Assembly: GCA_014529385.2 (NCBI GenBank)
Contig: CM043965.1
Location: 63,013,933 to 63,077,932, forward strand
DNA from: Adiantum capillus-veneris
Lineage: Eukaryota > Streptophyta > Polypodiopsida > Polypodiales > Pteridaceae
Direction of reading: 5' to 3'
DNA: 64,000 bases
This document shows, in pieces, positions 47,101-55,363 of the stretch. The notes under the pieces were generated by a model. It had not been told where the DNA came from. It searched no databases and worked only from the letters and a program-made list of their open reading frames with translations. Position 1 is the first letter of the stretch; each line of letters opens with the position of its first letter. Made by a program: the position numbers and the translations under genes.

Positions 47101-48890
47101 GGTGGATGACATACCCAAACGCAGAATTGGAAAAGCAGAGACTTGAAATGTGCCAGAGAATGATCGAGACTGCACAAGCCTTATTAGAACCACCAAAAGA
47201 AACAATGAATTGTGGAAAGGAAAACCCAATTCAGCAAGAGACTATCGTTTCACGGGTAGCTGAAAAGACTCCCAGTGCACAAAAGCCTGAAAATACACAA
47301 AAGGATGACCGCATAGTATTGAACACAACCGATCAGGAGATAGAGAGTTTTCATCCAGTCATACAGAGGATTTACGGAAAAGATGAGGATTACAATGAAT
47401 TTTGGAAACAAGTGAGAGAGGCAAACTTTGCAAACGAGCTAAGTTGCCAAGCTAATCAGACAAATTGGGAAAAGGACATCAGGAATCCTCCCATAGTGGA
47501 ATTTGAGGCAGGATCTCAAGTGGACTTGGATCTGCAATCTTACTGGGGAGATGGGGGCTCTGTTAGAACAATGGAGAGCAAACCTCATTCACTGAAAACC
47601 TTACCTTCATACTTAGGAGAGTATGAAGCAAAATCCGAGATTAGAGCACTTCCCTCACGAAAAATCTCATCAGAAAAAGTCATGGACTCGCAAGGATTGA
47701 TAGAGATTTTGTCAACACCAGTGACATGCACTATCACTCTAGCTGAGCTTTTGAGGCTAAGACCACATATGTGGACCACTGTAGGAAAATGCTTGGAGAA
47801 ATTCGGGATAAAAGATCCAACATCGAGATTGCAAGAGAGCATTGAGGAGCTGAGCAAGCCACAAAAGAACGCTAAGCCTGTACCCTTAAACAAGGTCGGA
47901 GAGTATTGCGAAGGTGAAGAGGGGAATACAACCTTACCAGTTGAATTCCAAGGAGTGAACACAATGGCAATACTAGACAGCGGAGCTGGGGTAGCCATTG
48001 CTACAAAAGAAATCTGGAAAAAATGGGGGAAACCAGCAATAAGGAAGACTAGGTTGAAACTCCAATTAGCAGATGGACACATGGAGAAACCTATGGGGTT
48101 ATTAGAGAAAGTTGTAGTGACTTCTTGCGGCATTGAATACGAACATACTTTTGCTATTGTCGATTTTGGCAAGGAGAATAACTATGATATCATACTGGGA
48201 AGACCATTCATGAGACAGTTGAAAATGGTCCAAGATTGGGGCTACGATCACATATACTTGAGAAATATGGAAACCACTACACGTGTGAACCTGAAAGACC
48301 ATAGCTACAAAGATGTGAACCGAACACCGGTAGAGGAGTTTGATTCAGCTACTTTGGCGGGATCCGAATTTCCAGCTTGGTTAGGTAAACCCAAGGAGTT
48401 ATGGATGTGTGGAGCTTCGAAATGTGGAAGTCTGAAACGAGAAGAATGTGTTTTAGAAAGGGCTATCGAAGACGAAACTTATGTAGGAGAACCCTTTCCA
48501 GAGGACACGTTTGAACCATTAGAATGGACACACATTCTAGCAACCCTAGATGTTTGTGCAATTCCGGATGGTCCCACAACGAAATTTTGCGACAAGGACG
48601 GGTACGACGTGGTTCCGTATTTCATGTTGAGAACTGTACTCGAAAAAGAAACTGAAAAGAACGATACACTGGAAAAGGAAGATGAAGAAGAGGTGTTTCA
48701 CGACATTCCCAATCATCCAGAGTGGGGAAATGAAGCAGACAACGAGTCAACGGACAATTCAAGCGGAAACGAAGAAACTATAACGGATGTCCGATTTTAT
48801 GATTTTCCGAACCAAACTAAACAACGCCAAAACACTATAGAGCAAAGAAAAAAACAAAAGGGGTTAGAACCAATCCGATGCCTAGAATAA
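44124..48890 (+). CDS. ORF1: Gag-protease polyprotein of element B
   Basis: 1588 codons from the first ATG; the open frame extends to 44028 but without an ATG. Residues ~388-550 are the retrotransposon gag domain (KYGGSGDPYAHVSLFKQVLR; LTLEGTALTWFQPM). Zinc knuckles CYKCGGDHLMNVC (~797) and CTECGVTHFIEDC (~821) bind RNA. A Lys/Glu-rich coiled coil lies near 895-955. A retropepsin with ILDSGAG (~1283-1289) and IILGRPF follows; it would mature the polyprotein. No internal stop. It is far longer than a usual Gag; residues 1-380 and 960-1260 match nothing I know. It overlaps the next frame by 13 bases, with a run of seven A in register for a -1 slip at 48848-48854. Confidence 0.9.
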   Translation: MNLRSGRNLRNNQPKQGEPASVISTEGSVNQSWVQPLEPIFEGSVSDTSSERSYEIFTENLEHLNLNNREIWQQDHQNPSATMKLLFIKYQYDNEQGAKIYKDGMDRYCVKIEDRPSEFKDLVPVSYSGDRYLDDEGTMYLVVLNPNIVDKWGLMGTKAKIDEELEEKAPIMNFPNARLRRENETTRINTDNIYVGLYKYNNGEQDLYYRCEEPYTGELTDQKRLYVFTYTEGSEVKIAAYDKYGRQYSTMGKKELEGYTYFGGPLHQYYVTSSSHRPAPTNGVQNSMTTGGQRTQVADSFSQPWDSKLGPMGSLHSRESMETNRGSAVPIPTYTTPGPRFEAEPSHLPPSSRFRAEEPTRVTHEVHDARESFSRDTGAMRLVADHRRMRPSQVAKCMPKKYGGSGDPYAHVSLFKQVLRAEQITDFHTQYEGFGLTLEGTALTWFQPMNIGGFHDIDHLLREFAEEFSKRGIKHNTVSQIYAFKQREHEKVKEASLRFKQYIERCPVRERPQDDRLSVLFIEGLRNDTLKKDLHLKACTSFEQVTREALYLVDNCTVYGEVSADTDFASSSSSSVASETTTKKNVQTTTMPNVEQMIEDALKRMAPYQKPLPKTLKWCAIEQKWTNHPTEECYYNKGYVRERQYAPPAQLAPPQIHPVPRYPTGNVPGPMGIERPQPVLGQQPPLPGARPVGIRYAPTLENQEEQALVPVQAYYEESGAHMSPTVYYPPEEPKQPEPWGMMGNVGTPTVTSASDEERYNMDARTLMFIAHGGLTGQRPSYPQRTNQMGPRPALGPCYKCGGDHLMNVCPHTEIIRINAYCTECGVTHFIEDCSKNPNKVQKTTLNMLETIPTSSGSENETLIPTQVVTRAQAKKTTREPENGKLATEVVSQGPRSQKNTWKARKARMKLRKEREDAILAEELKQTKARLEKLESQNGKREMSPERTKQKSIKETTSLSSGGSVLVDKVHEPLDALMRAYEARLKNNQTQEQRWMTYPNAELEKQRLEMCQRMIETAQALLEPPKETMNCGKENPIQQETIVSRVAEKTPSAQKPENTQKDDRIVLNTTDQEIESFHPVIQRIYGKDEDYNEFWKQVREANFANELSCQANQTNWEKDIRNPPIVEFEAGSQVDLDLQSYWGDGGSVRTMESKPHSLKTLPSYLGEYEAKSEIRALPSRKISSEKVMDSQGLIEILSTPVTCTITLAELLRLRPHMWTTVGKCLEKFGIKDPTSRLQESIEELSKPQKNAKPVPLNKVGEYCEGEEGNTTLPVEFQGVNTMAILDSGAGVAIATKEIWKKWGKPAIRKTRLKLQLADGHMEKPMGLLEKVVVTSCGIEYEHTFAIVDFGKENNYDIILGRPFMRQLKMVQDWGYDHIYLRNMETTTRVNLKDHSYKDVNRTPVEEFDSATLAGSEFPAWLGKPKELWMCGASKCGSLKREECVLERAIEDETYVGEPFPEDTFEPLEWTHILATLDVCAIPDGPTTKFCDKDGYDVVPYFMLRTVLEKETEKNDTLEKEDEEEVFHDIPNHPEWGNEADNESTDNSSGNEETITDVRFYDFPNQTKQRQNTIEQRKKQKGLEPIRCLE
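48848..48854 (+). promoter_or_regulatory. Candidate -1 frameshift site (A AAA AAA)
   Basis: Seven A's whose last six are two ORF1 codons, the X XXY YYZ arrangement. The -1 frame is open from here through 49573, past the ORF1 stop at 48888. A-rich context makes chance occurrence possible. No downstream structure has been assessed. Confidence 0.4.
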
Positions 48891-49573
48891 GAGGAAAAAA
48901 TCAATTCCTAATGCTAGTAAAGGCTGAAGATTGTGTTAAGGATAAGATTTCTGGAAGAATGAGAGGCAGTGATCAAAAGAGCTTACGAAAAGACAAAAGA
49001 GGCTCAAGAAATCAAGTTCAAAATAATGGAACGAAAACTGAAACAGAAAAATCAGAAAAGAACAAGCGCAACAGAGAATACACGGAGTCCAAGTTAGAAC
49101 GTAGAAACAAGTACAGAGAGCTCAAGAAAACTCTGAAGGAAGTTTGGACGACAGAAATTGAGAGTGGAGAGGACGAAAACGTCAAAATCAAGGAAAACAT
49201 GGATGTTCCCTCTCACTATAGGAAATTCACAATAGAGGATAGGAAGGTGATATTAACCCCACCTATTCGAGAGAGGAAGGAGAACGAATCTTATGACGGA
49301 CCGGAGGATGCAAAAAAAGTTGATTTAGCAGCTCCAGGTGAGACGCCTAGACCGGTGTACATAGCCACAGATTTGTCTCCAAGCGAGGAAGAGAGACTTT
49401 TGAGTCTTCTCAGAGAGTATAGGGATGTGTTTGCATGGTCTTATAAGGACTTAAAGGGAGTTGACCCATCGATATGCCAACACTCAATCCCACTGAAACA
49501 AGACGCAAAGCCTAGCAGACAGAGACCATACACATATAATGATACTTTTGCTAAGCGAATCAAGGAGAGATAG
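48878..49573 (+). CDS. ORF2: N-terminal part of element B pol
   Basis: 231 codons. The N-terminal half is highly charged and helical. The C-terminal half carries the region that precedes RT in Ty3/gypsy Pol: LLREYRDVFAWSYKDLKGVDP and QRPYTYND. It ends at TAG 49571-49573, nine bases before the pol ATG in another frame. In relatives this region runs uninterrupted into RT, so I read the TAG as a single-base frameshift mutation rather than a real gene end. The start at 48878 is only the first ATG; translation more likely enters by frameshift from ORF1. Confidence 0.75.
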   Translation: MPRIRGKNQFLMLVKAEDCVKDKISGRMRGSDQKSLRKDKRGSRNQVQNNGTKTETEKSEKNKRNREYTESKLERRNKYRELKKTLKEVWTTEIESGEDENVKIKENMDVPSHYRKFTIEDRKVILTPPIRERKENESYDGPEDAKKVDLAAPGETPRPVYIATDLSPSEEERLLSLLREYRDVFAWSYKDLKGVDPSICQHSIPLKQDAKPSRQRPYTYNDTFAKRIKER

Positions 49574-49581
49574 ATAAGCTA

Positions 49582-52500
49582 ATGGAAGCTGAATTCATAT
49601 ACGAGATTGAACACACTGATTGGGTATCTCCGATTGTGGTAGTACCTAAGAAGAACGGAAAACTCCGAGTGTGTGTCAACTTAAAGAAAGTGAATGCTGC
49701 AACAATCAGGGACAATTATCCCCTGCCGATAACTGATCATGTTCTAGAGCGTGTATCAGGGAAAACAGCATACTCCTTTCTTGATGGTTTTTCAGGATAT
49801 AACCAGCTAGCCATAGCACTGGAAGATCAACATAAAACAGCTTTTGCAACGGAGTGGGGAATTTATGCTTATCGGGTTATGCCTTTTGGTCTAACCAATG
49901 CTCCCGCAACCTTCCAGAGGCTGATGACGCATGCTTTCAAAGAATACTTAAGGCTGTTTCTCGAAATATACATGGATGACTTATGTGTACATTCTCTACT
50001 GAGAGATGAGCATCTAGAACACCTAAGAAAAGTATTTGAGAAATGTAGGACATATCGCATTTGTCTCAATCCTGAGAAATGTGTGTTTATGGTCCGACAG
50101 GGCAGAATTCTGGGACATATTGTCTCACAAAACGGAATATCCACGGATTTAGAGAAGATAAAAGTTATAGTGGATATGCCTAGACCAACCAATGCGAAAC
50201 AAGTACAGAGCTTTATGGGACATTGTGGATATTATAGACGATTCATTTACATGTACGCTATAATAGGCCAACCACTTTACAGGCTAATAGTGAACTTTGA
50301 ATGGACAGAGGAGTGTGAGGAATCATTCAAGAAATTGAAAGAGGCACTCATTACTGCTCCAGTCTTGAAATCACCAGATTGGGAGAAGATATTCCATGTG
50401 CACATAGATGCTTCGGCATATGCAATAGGATGCATTCTGGCTCAGCCAGAAGAAGGAAACATGGATTTTCCTATCTGTTACGCCAGTCGACAGCTCAACC
50501 ATGCAGAGAAGAATTACACCACAACAGAGCGAGAGGGATTAGGAATGATATATGCTGTGAAGAAATTTCGGCATTATCTTCTAGCCAACAAGTTTGTGTT
50601 TTTTACGGATCACCAAGCCTTGCTCTACCTAGTGAATAAACCATGCAATACCGGGAGAATAGTGAGATGGTTCATTATCTTACTGGAATTCGACTTCACG
50701 GTAGTAGTAAAGAAAGGAAAAACACATCTTAGAGCTGATCATCTTTCGCGATTGACGAATGGAGAAGACCCTATAGGAGTAGATGACGACATGCCAGACG
50801 CGTACTTGTTCAACATAGAAATGATACCTAAGTGGTCTCAAAATGTCGTTGACCTATTAACCTATGGAGGAGAGTTCGATAGAAGAGAATACAACCTGAA
50901 ACATATTGCTATTCAGCAATCCAAGAATCTTCAATTGATTGCAGGAAGGTTGTATCAATTGGGAAATGATCATGTTTTACGACTATGCATCAATCCTGAG
51001 GAATATAATATATATCTGTGCGAAGCACATGTTCAGGAATGTGCATTTCATTGTTCAAGAAGGAACACATATAGGAATTTGTTACAATTGGGAGTCTATT
51101 GGCCAGGAATGAAAGAAAGCGTACATGAATATGTCACTGTATGTATTGTATGTTCATCAAAACCGCCAGCCGAGTATTCAACATTATATCAGATAATGAT
51201 CGCTCCAGAATGGAGTCAGTATATTGTTGAATATCTCACAAATAGAACTTTCCCAGAAGGAACGTCAAAAGCTCGTCAGAAATCTGTAGAGACAGAAGCT
51301 AGAGATTACGCTTTAATAGGAGATCAACTCTATAAGAGAGGTAAAGACAACCAGCTTAGGATTTGCGCATCAGAGTCTGAGTATGTGATAATCCTGGAGC
51401 AAGCTCATGGAGGAGTAGGTGGAGGCCATTTCTCAGGTGATAAGACAGCAAAACTTGTCTTAGCCGCAGGAATATGGTGGCCAACATTACATATGGACGC
51501 TGAGGAATACGTTAAACGGTGTGATGACTGTCAGCGGACCAAAGTACCACTTAAAAGAGATGATATGCCGCTTAGACCAATGATGGGGGCAAGAGCTTTT
51601 GCAAAATGGGGGATTGATTATGTCGGACCCATTTCACCTCCTGCATATAAGACTCATGCACAATACATCATTGTGGCTACAGACTATCTAACAAAGTGGG
51701 TCGAAGCAAAGGCAACTCAAAAAGCAGATGCCAGGACCACGGCACAATTTCTATATGAATACGTCTTTGTACGATATGGATTGCCAATAGAAATTGTGAG
51801 TGATCGAGGCACACATTTCATAAATGAAGTGATAGAGATCCTTCTAGATGAATTCATGGTAATCCATAGGAAATCAGCCCCGTATCATCCACAAGCAAAC
51901 GGACAAGCTGAAGCAACAAACAAAACCATATGCACGGTCCTTACGAAGATTGTATCTAAGTCGAGAACTGACTGGGACCAGAAGTTGCATTCAACATTAT
52001 GGGCATATAGGGTAGCATATAAAACATCAATAGGAACGACCCCATATAACATGGTTTTTGGGCTAAATGCTATCTTGCCAATAGAATTCTTGATTTCAAC
52101 CTTAAGGGTGGCTAAGGATCTAGAGTGGACAGGGCACGAGCTCTCTGATAGAATAGATGACCTGGAAAAGCTAGATGAGCTTCGCCTAAAAGCAGTAGCT
52201 TCCATCTACGCTCAAAAAAGGCGACAAAAGGAATTTTTTGATAAGCATGTGCGGACTAAAGAGTTTAAGGTTGGGGACTATGTCCTAGTTTACACTCTGA
52301 AACAGCATGCTAAAAAGCTTAAAAAGCGAGGGATGGGACCTCTGGTGATTAAAGATCTATCACCAAGTGGAGCCGTCAAGCTTGCTACATTAGACGGAGA
52401 AGAAATGCCCAATTGGATTAGTGGATGCAGAGTGAAAAAGTATCTTTTGCCGCTAACCCAAGACATGCTTCTCAAAATACATCAAGAAAAGCTGCGTGTC

Positions 52501-53724
52501 CAGAAAAAGAAAAAGATTGAGGAGGAAGCGCAAGCTGAGGCGAAGGAAAGAATGGAGAAAAGAAGACTACTGCGTCAGAAACAGCGCAATGAAGGAGCAA
52601 TACGAATAAACGCAGTTAGTATAACAGAAATGGGGAATGACAAAGAAGAACCCATCATTGAATGCAAAGTAGGAACCAACCAAATCAAAGCCAGAGCACT
52701 ATTGGATTCAGGAGCTCAAGCTAACCTACTTTCACTCAGTTTGTATAGACAATTGACAAATGACACTAAACTACAAACTGCCAAGCAAGAGTTAAAAAGT
52801 TACTCTGAGAATTCAATCAAAACTGTCGGATGCACAGTTTTACATATACAGATTAACCAATATGTGTATCCTCATATGTTTTACGTGGTTGAAGACCAAG
52901 CTACACAACATCCATTATTGCTAGGACAACCATGGCAGAAGCAATACAATGCAATGATTGACTGGAGTTCTAAATCAGTGCTTATCAAATACGAAGGTGA
53001 AAGTCAATCAGTTAAGTTCACCAAAGGAGCAGAGCCAACTCCAAAGGAAGAATCCACGGACAAGGTCAAACAACAAACAGAGAAAAAGAAGAAGCAATGG
53101 CAACCAAAAGTTTCTACACAACTGGATTACTCTTCGACGAGGAATTCTCAACAGTGGATAAGAAAGACAAGCAATAATATAACAGCTCAACCTTGGAAAA
53201 AAACGGAGTCAACGTTGGTATGGAGACCAAAAAAGGCTGTGCCAGAAAACACAAACAGAGTCTTCAATACCAGACAACAGAGTGATCCCCGACAATCAAG
53301 GACAGTGAAACAGATCTGGATTCCAAAGAAGTTCATGACGGCACAAAGCTATAGCAAGCAAATTTGGATCCCAAAGATTTGTAAAAAGGAACTCCCTTCA
53401 ATACAATCAACGGAAACTCCTAGGTATTTCAAGCCGAGGAAATCAACACACAGAACAAAGCAGGTTTGGGTCGCAAAGAGTTTGTGGCAAGCACAAGCAA
53501 AGCGGAAGCAGATTTGGATTGTGAAAAAAGACAACAAGGTAACGAAGAATCCATCTACTGCTTCTACTACCAAATTGCCAAAACCAACCCAAAACCCGAC
53601 CACCAATCCATCAATCAAACAAAGAGCAGCTTTATTGGAAAGACTGTTGTATCATCGCTCTACAATTGCATTGGGAACTTATGACCAAAACAACTACAAT
53701 GCTTCACCCATAGACACTTCATAG
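49582..53724 (+). CDS. ORF3: Pol with RT, RNase H, duplicated H2C2, integrase and second protease-like domain
   Basis: 1380 codons, ATG 49582. RT: LDGFSGYNQ, VMPFGLTNAP, YMDD at 130-133. RNase H: HIDASAYAIG, TTEREGL, FTDHQALL. Then a ~120-residue module (W-S-Q..V..L, RLYQLG, H-x6-H, C-x2-C) occurs twice, at ~414-530 and ~539-655. Integrase core: GIDYVGP (~677), VSDRGTHF, HPQANGQAEATN (the D, D and E). After integrase comes a second retropepsin-like fold with ALLDSGAQANLLS (~1039-1051) and LLLGQPW. The tail (~1160-1320) is basic with repeated KQIWIPK, QVWVAK and LVWRPKK motifs. It copies RNA into DNA and inserts it. All key residues are present, but the upstream frame break (ORF2) separates it from its N-terminus. 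Confidence 0.93.
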   Translation: MEAEFIYEIEHTDWVSPIVVVPKKNGKLRVCVNLKKVNAATIRDNYPLPITDHVLERVSGKTAYSFLDGFSGYNQLAIALEDQHKTAFATEWGIYAYRVMPFGLTNAPATFQRLMTHAFKEYLRLFLEIYMDDLCVHSLLRDEHLEHLRKVFEKCRTYRICLNPEKCVFMVRQGRILGHIVSQNGISTDLEKIKVIVDMPRPTNAKQVQSFMGHCGYYRRFIYMYAIIGQPLYRLIVNFEWTEECEESFKKLKEALITAPVLKSPDWEKIFHVHIDASAYAIGCILAQPEEGNMDFPICYASRQLNHAEKNYTTTEREGLGMIYAVKKFRHYLLANKFVFFTDHQALLYLVNKPCNTGRIVRWFIILLEFDFTVVVKKGKTHLRADHLSRLTNGEDPIGVDDDMPDAYLFNIEMIPKWSQNVVDLLTYGGEFDRREYNLKHIAIQQSKNLQLIAGRLYQLGNDHVLRLCINPEEYNIYLCEAHVQECAFHCSRRNTYRNLLQLGVYWPGMKESVHEYVTVCIVCSSKPPAEYSTLYQIMIAPEWSQYIVEYLTNRTFPEGTSKARQKSVETEARDYALIGDQLYKRGKDNQLRICASESEYVIILEQAHGGVGGGHFSGDKTAKLVLAAGIWWPTLHMDAEEYVKRCDDCQRTKVPLKRDDMPLRPMMGARAFAKWGIDYVGPISPPAYKTHAQYIIVATDYLTKWVEAKATQKADARTTAQFLYEYVFVRYGLPIEIVSDRGTHFINEVIEILLDEFMVIHRKSAPYHPQANGQAEATNKTICTVLTKIVSKSRTDWDQKLHSTLWAYRVAYKTSIGTTPYNMVFGLNAILPIEFLISTLRVAKDLEWTGHELSDRIDDLEKLDELRLKAVASIYAQKRRQKEFFDKHVRTKEFKVGDYVLVYTLKQHAKKLKKRGMGPLVIKDLSPSGAVKLATLDGEEMPNWISGCRVKKYLLPLTQDMLLKIHQEKLRVQKKKKIEEEAQAEAKERMEKRRLLRQKQRNEGAIRINAVSITEMGNDKEEPIIECKVGTNQIKARALLDSGAQANLLSLSLYRQLTNDTKLQTAKQELKSYSENSIKTVGCTVLHIQINQYVYPHMFYVVEDQATQHPLLLGQPWQKQYNAMIDWSSKSVLIKYEGESQSVKFTKGAEPTPKEESTDKVKQQTEKKKKQWQPKVSTQLDYSSTRNSQQWIRKTSNNITAQPWKKTESTLVWRPKKAVPENTNRVFNTRQQSDPRQSRTVKQIWIPKKFMTAQSYSKQIWIPKICKKELPSIQSTETPRYFKPRKSTHRTKQVWVAKSLWQAQAKRKQIWIVKKDNKVTKNPSTASTTKLPKPTQNPTTNPSIKQRAALLERLLYHRSTIALGTYDQNNYNASPIDTS

Positions 53725-53745
53725 TCGTCCGGGAGGACTCAGACT

Positions 53746-53759
53746 AGGAGGGGGGGAGG
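53746..53759 (+). other. Internal polypurine tract of element B
   Basis: AGGAGGGGGGGAGG, 21 bases after the pol stop and 6.1 kb before the 3' LTR. It resembles the terminal tract at 59832-59843 and could be a second plus-strand primer. Confidence 0.55.
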
Positions 53760-55350
53760 TATACAGGAGCTACAAAGCAGCTATAAGCGGAAAAAACAAA
53801 GAAAAACAAAAATTATATTACAAGGGCAGTGTCTTACATGATTTTGCAATTTTTTATGTTTGATTGCGGATATTGATAATATTTATGCCCTTATATACCT
53901 TGTTTTGCAACAAGAAGAGATCAAATGATGAATTTGGGTCTCTAGATGTGTAAATATCACTAAATAAGAGTGTTTTTGGAGCTAAAAAGTGGAAAAAAGT
54001 GGTAATCCAATCCAAAAATCACAAAGAAGTGTATATTCATATACACAGGGTTACCAGCTATTTATCGTGTATGTTTGGAATTTTTTGGCTTCAATTTACT
54101 ATTTTCCTTTATTTTTTATGATTTTCTTAATAAAAGTAAAAGAAAAATAAAAAAGCAGGTGAAATGAGATCGGAAAAAAGAAAAGAATAGACGGTGATGA
54201 TCCTAGTGACAAGGGCAACCCATGGTAAAAATGGGGTACAATTCTGAAAAAGTTGCGGAAAGCCCGAAATGACAGAATTTTGGCAAAGTGGACAAATTTC
54301 TCAGAAACAGGTCAAACGGAGTCCAAATTGAGAAATTTCAAATCCTAAAGTGCATTTCACGACGAGATAGGAGCACATGTCAAATTTGGTAACAAGTGAT
54401 CCGGGAAGCCCGAAGTTAAGTATTTTTCACTTCACTATCAAGCTCATTTCCACTATTACCTTCTTGGAGAGAGCAAAGAGCACACAGGAGCATCCGACCT
54501 TCTACCGCCTTCTACGACTGCTACGAGAGCTCAGAGGACACCAGACATGAGAGGTAGACTCGTTGCCATAAGCTTTTGATGCTTATCGTTAACTTTTGTC
54601 GCGAAAACTCACCAAAACCAAGAAACAAGAGCAGACGGGGAATGGGGAAGAACGCTAGGTAGGGGCACAACCGCCTAACCAAACTTGCAAGAACTTAGAG
54701 GTGGGTTACCCTAGTATAGGAGATGAGTTTCTAGCACTCAAAGCTCGAGAAAGAACGACTGGAAAAACCCTAGGTCAACAGAGCCTGCAAGAGGCAAACA
54801 GAAAAAAGTTGTCAGAACGACACAAAACTTCTCAGGAAGCTTAACAACATCGAGGGAAATGCAACCATGGAGTATCTCCAGGTTTGGATCACCAAAAGTA
54901 GGTCGGAACAACCGATTCGACTGCGGACACACAAAGCGTCATTTTGGCATAACGGCTAAAATTGACGACCAAATGACATGAAACTTCACGAGCAGTTTCA
55001 ACTATACATGGATGACTTATGTTTGCAAGCAAAACCCAAAAGAAAGCTGATTCACTTACCGATGGTGAAAAAGACGCTTTCGAGCAACCAAATGGATAAA
55101 GATGGAGAACGGGGAGCCAAAGTCAAGTCCAACCAACTGGATGGCTTCGCAACATATCCAATGAGCTGGAAATGCAACTCTCAAGAAGAAAAGTTGAAGA
55201 AATTCAACTCCAAGGCAAAAAGACGACTTCGGAGACTGAAATGCCTATAAGGGGGCTTTTTAGCTAAACTGATGACTTTTTAAGTTGAAAACTAGTTAGC
55301 AGGGCTTAGGGCACTAGCACAAAGCATTCTTTGCACAAAAAGACCAACAT
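53760..55350 (+). other. Element B region between pol and the second palindrome array
   Basis: AT-rich and non-coding to about 54420, then less so. One 90-codon ORF (54978-55250) is Lys-rich without a known domain, except that LYMDDLC, encoded at 54999-55019, echoes the RT active-site phrase YMDDLC; 20 nucleotides (TATACATGGATGACTTATGT) are identical. I do not call it a gene. Confidence 0.5.
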
Positions 55351-55363
55351 TTCAAGAAAAAAA

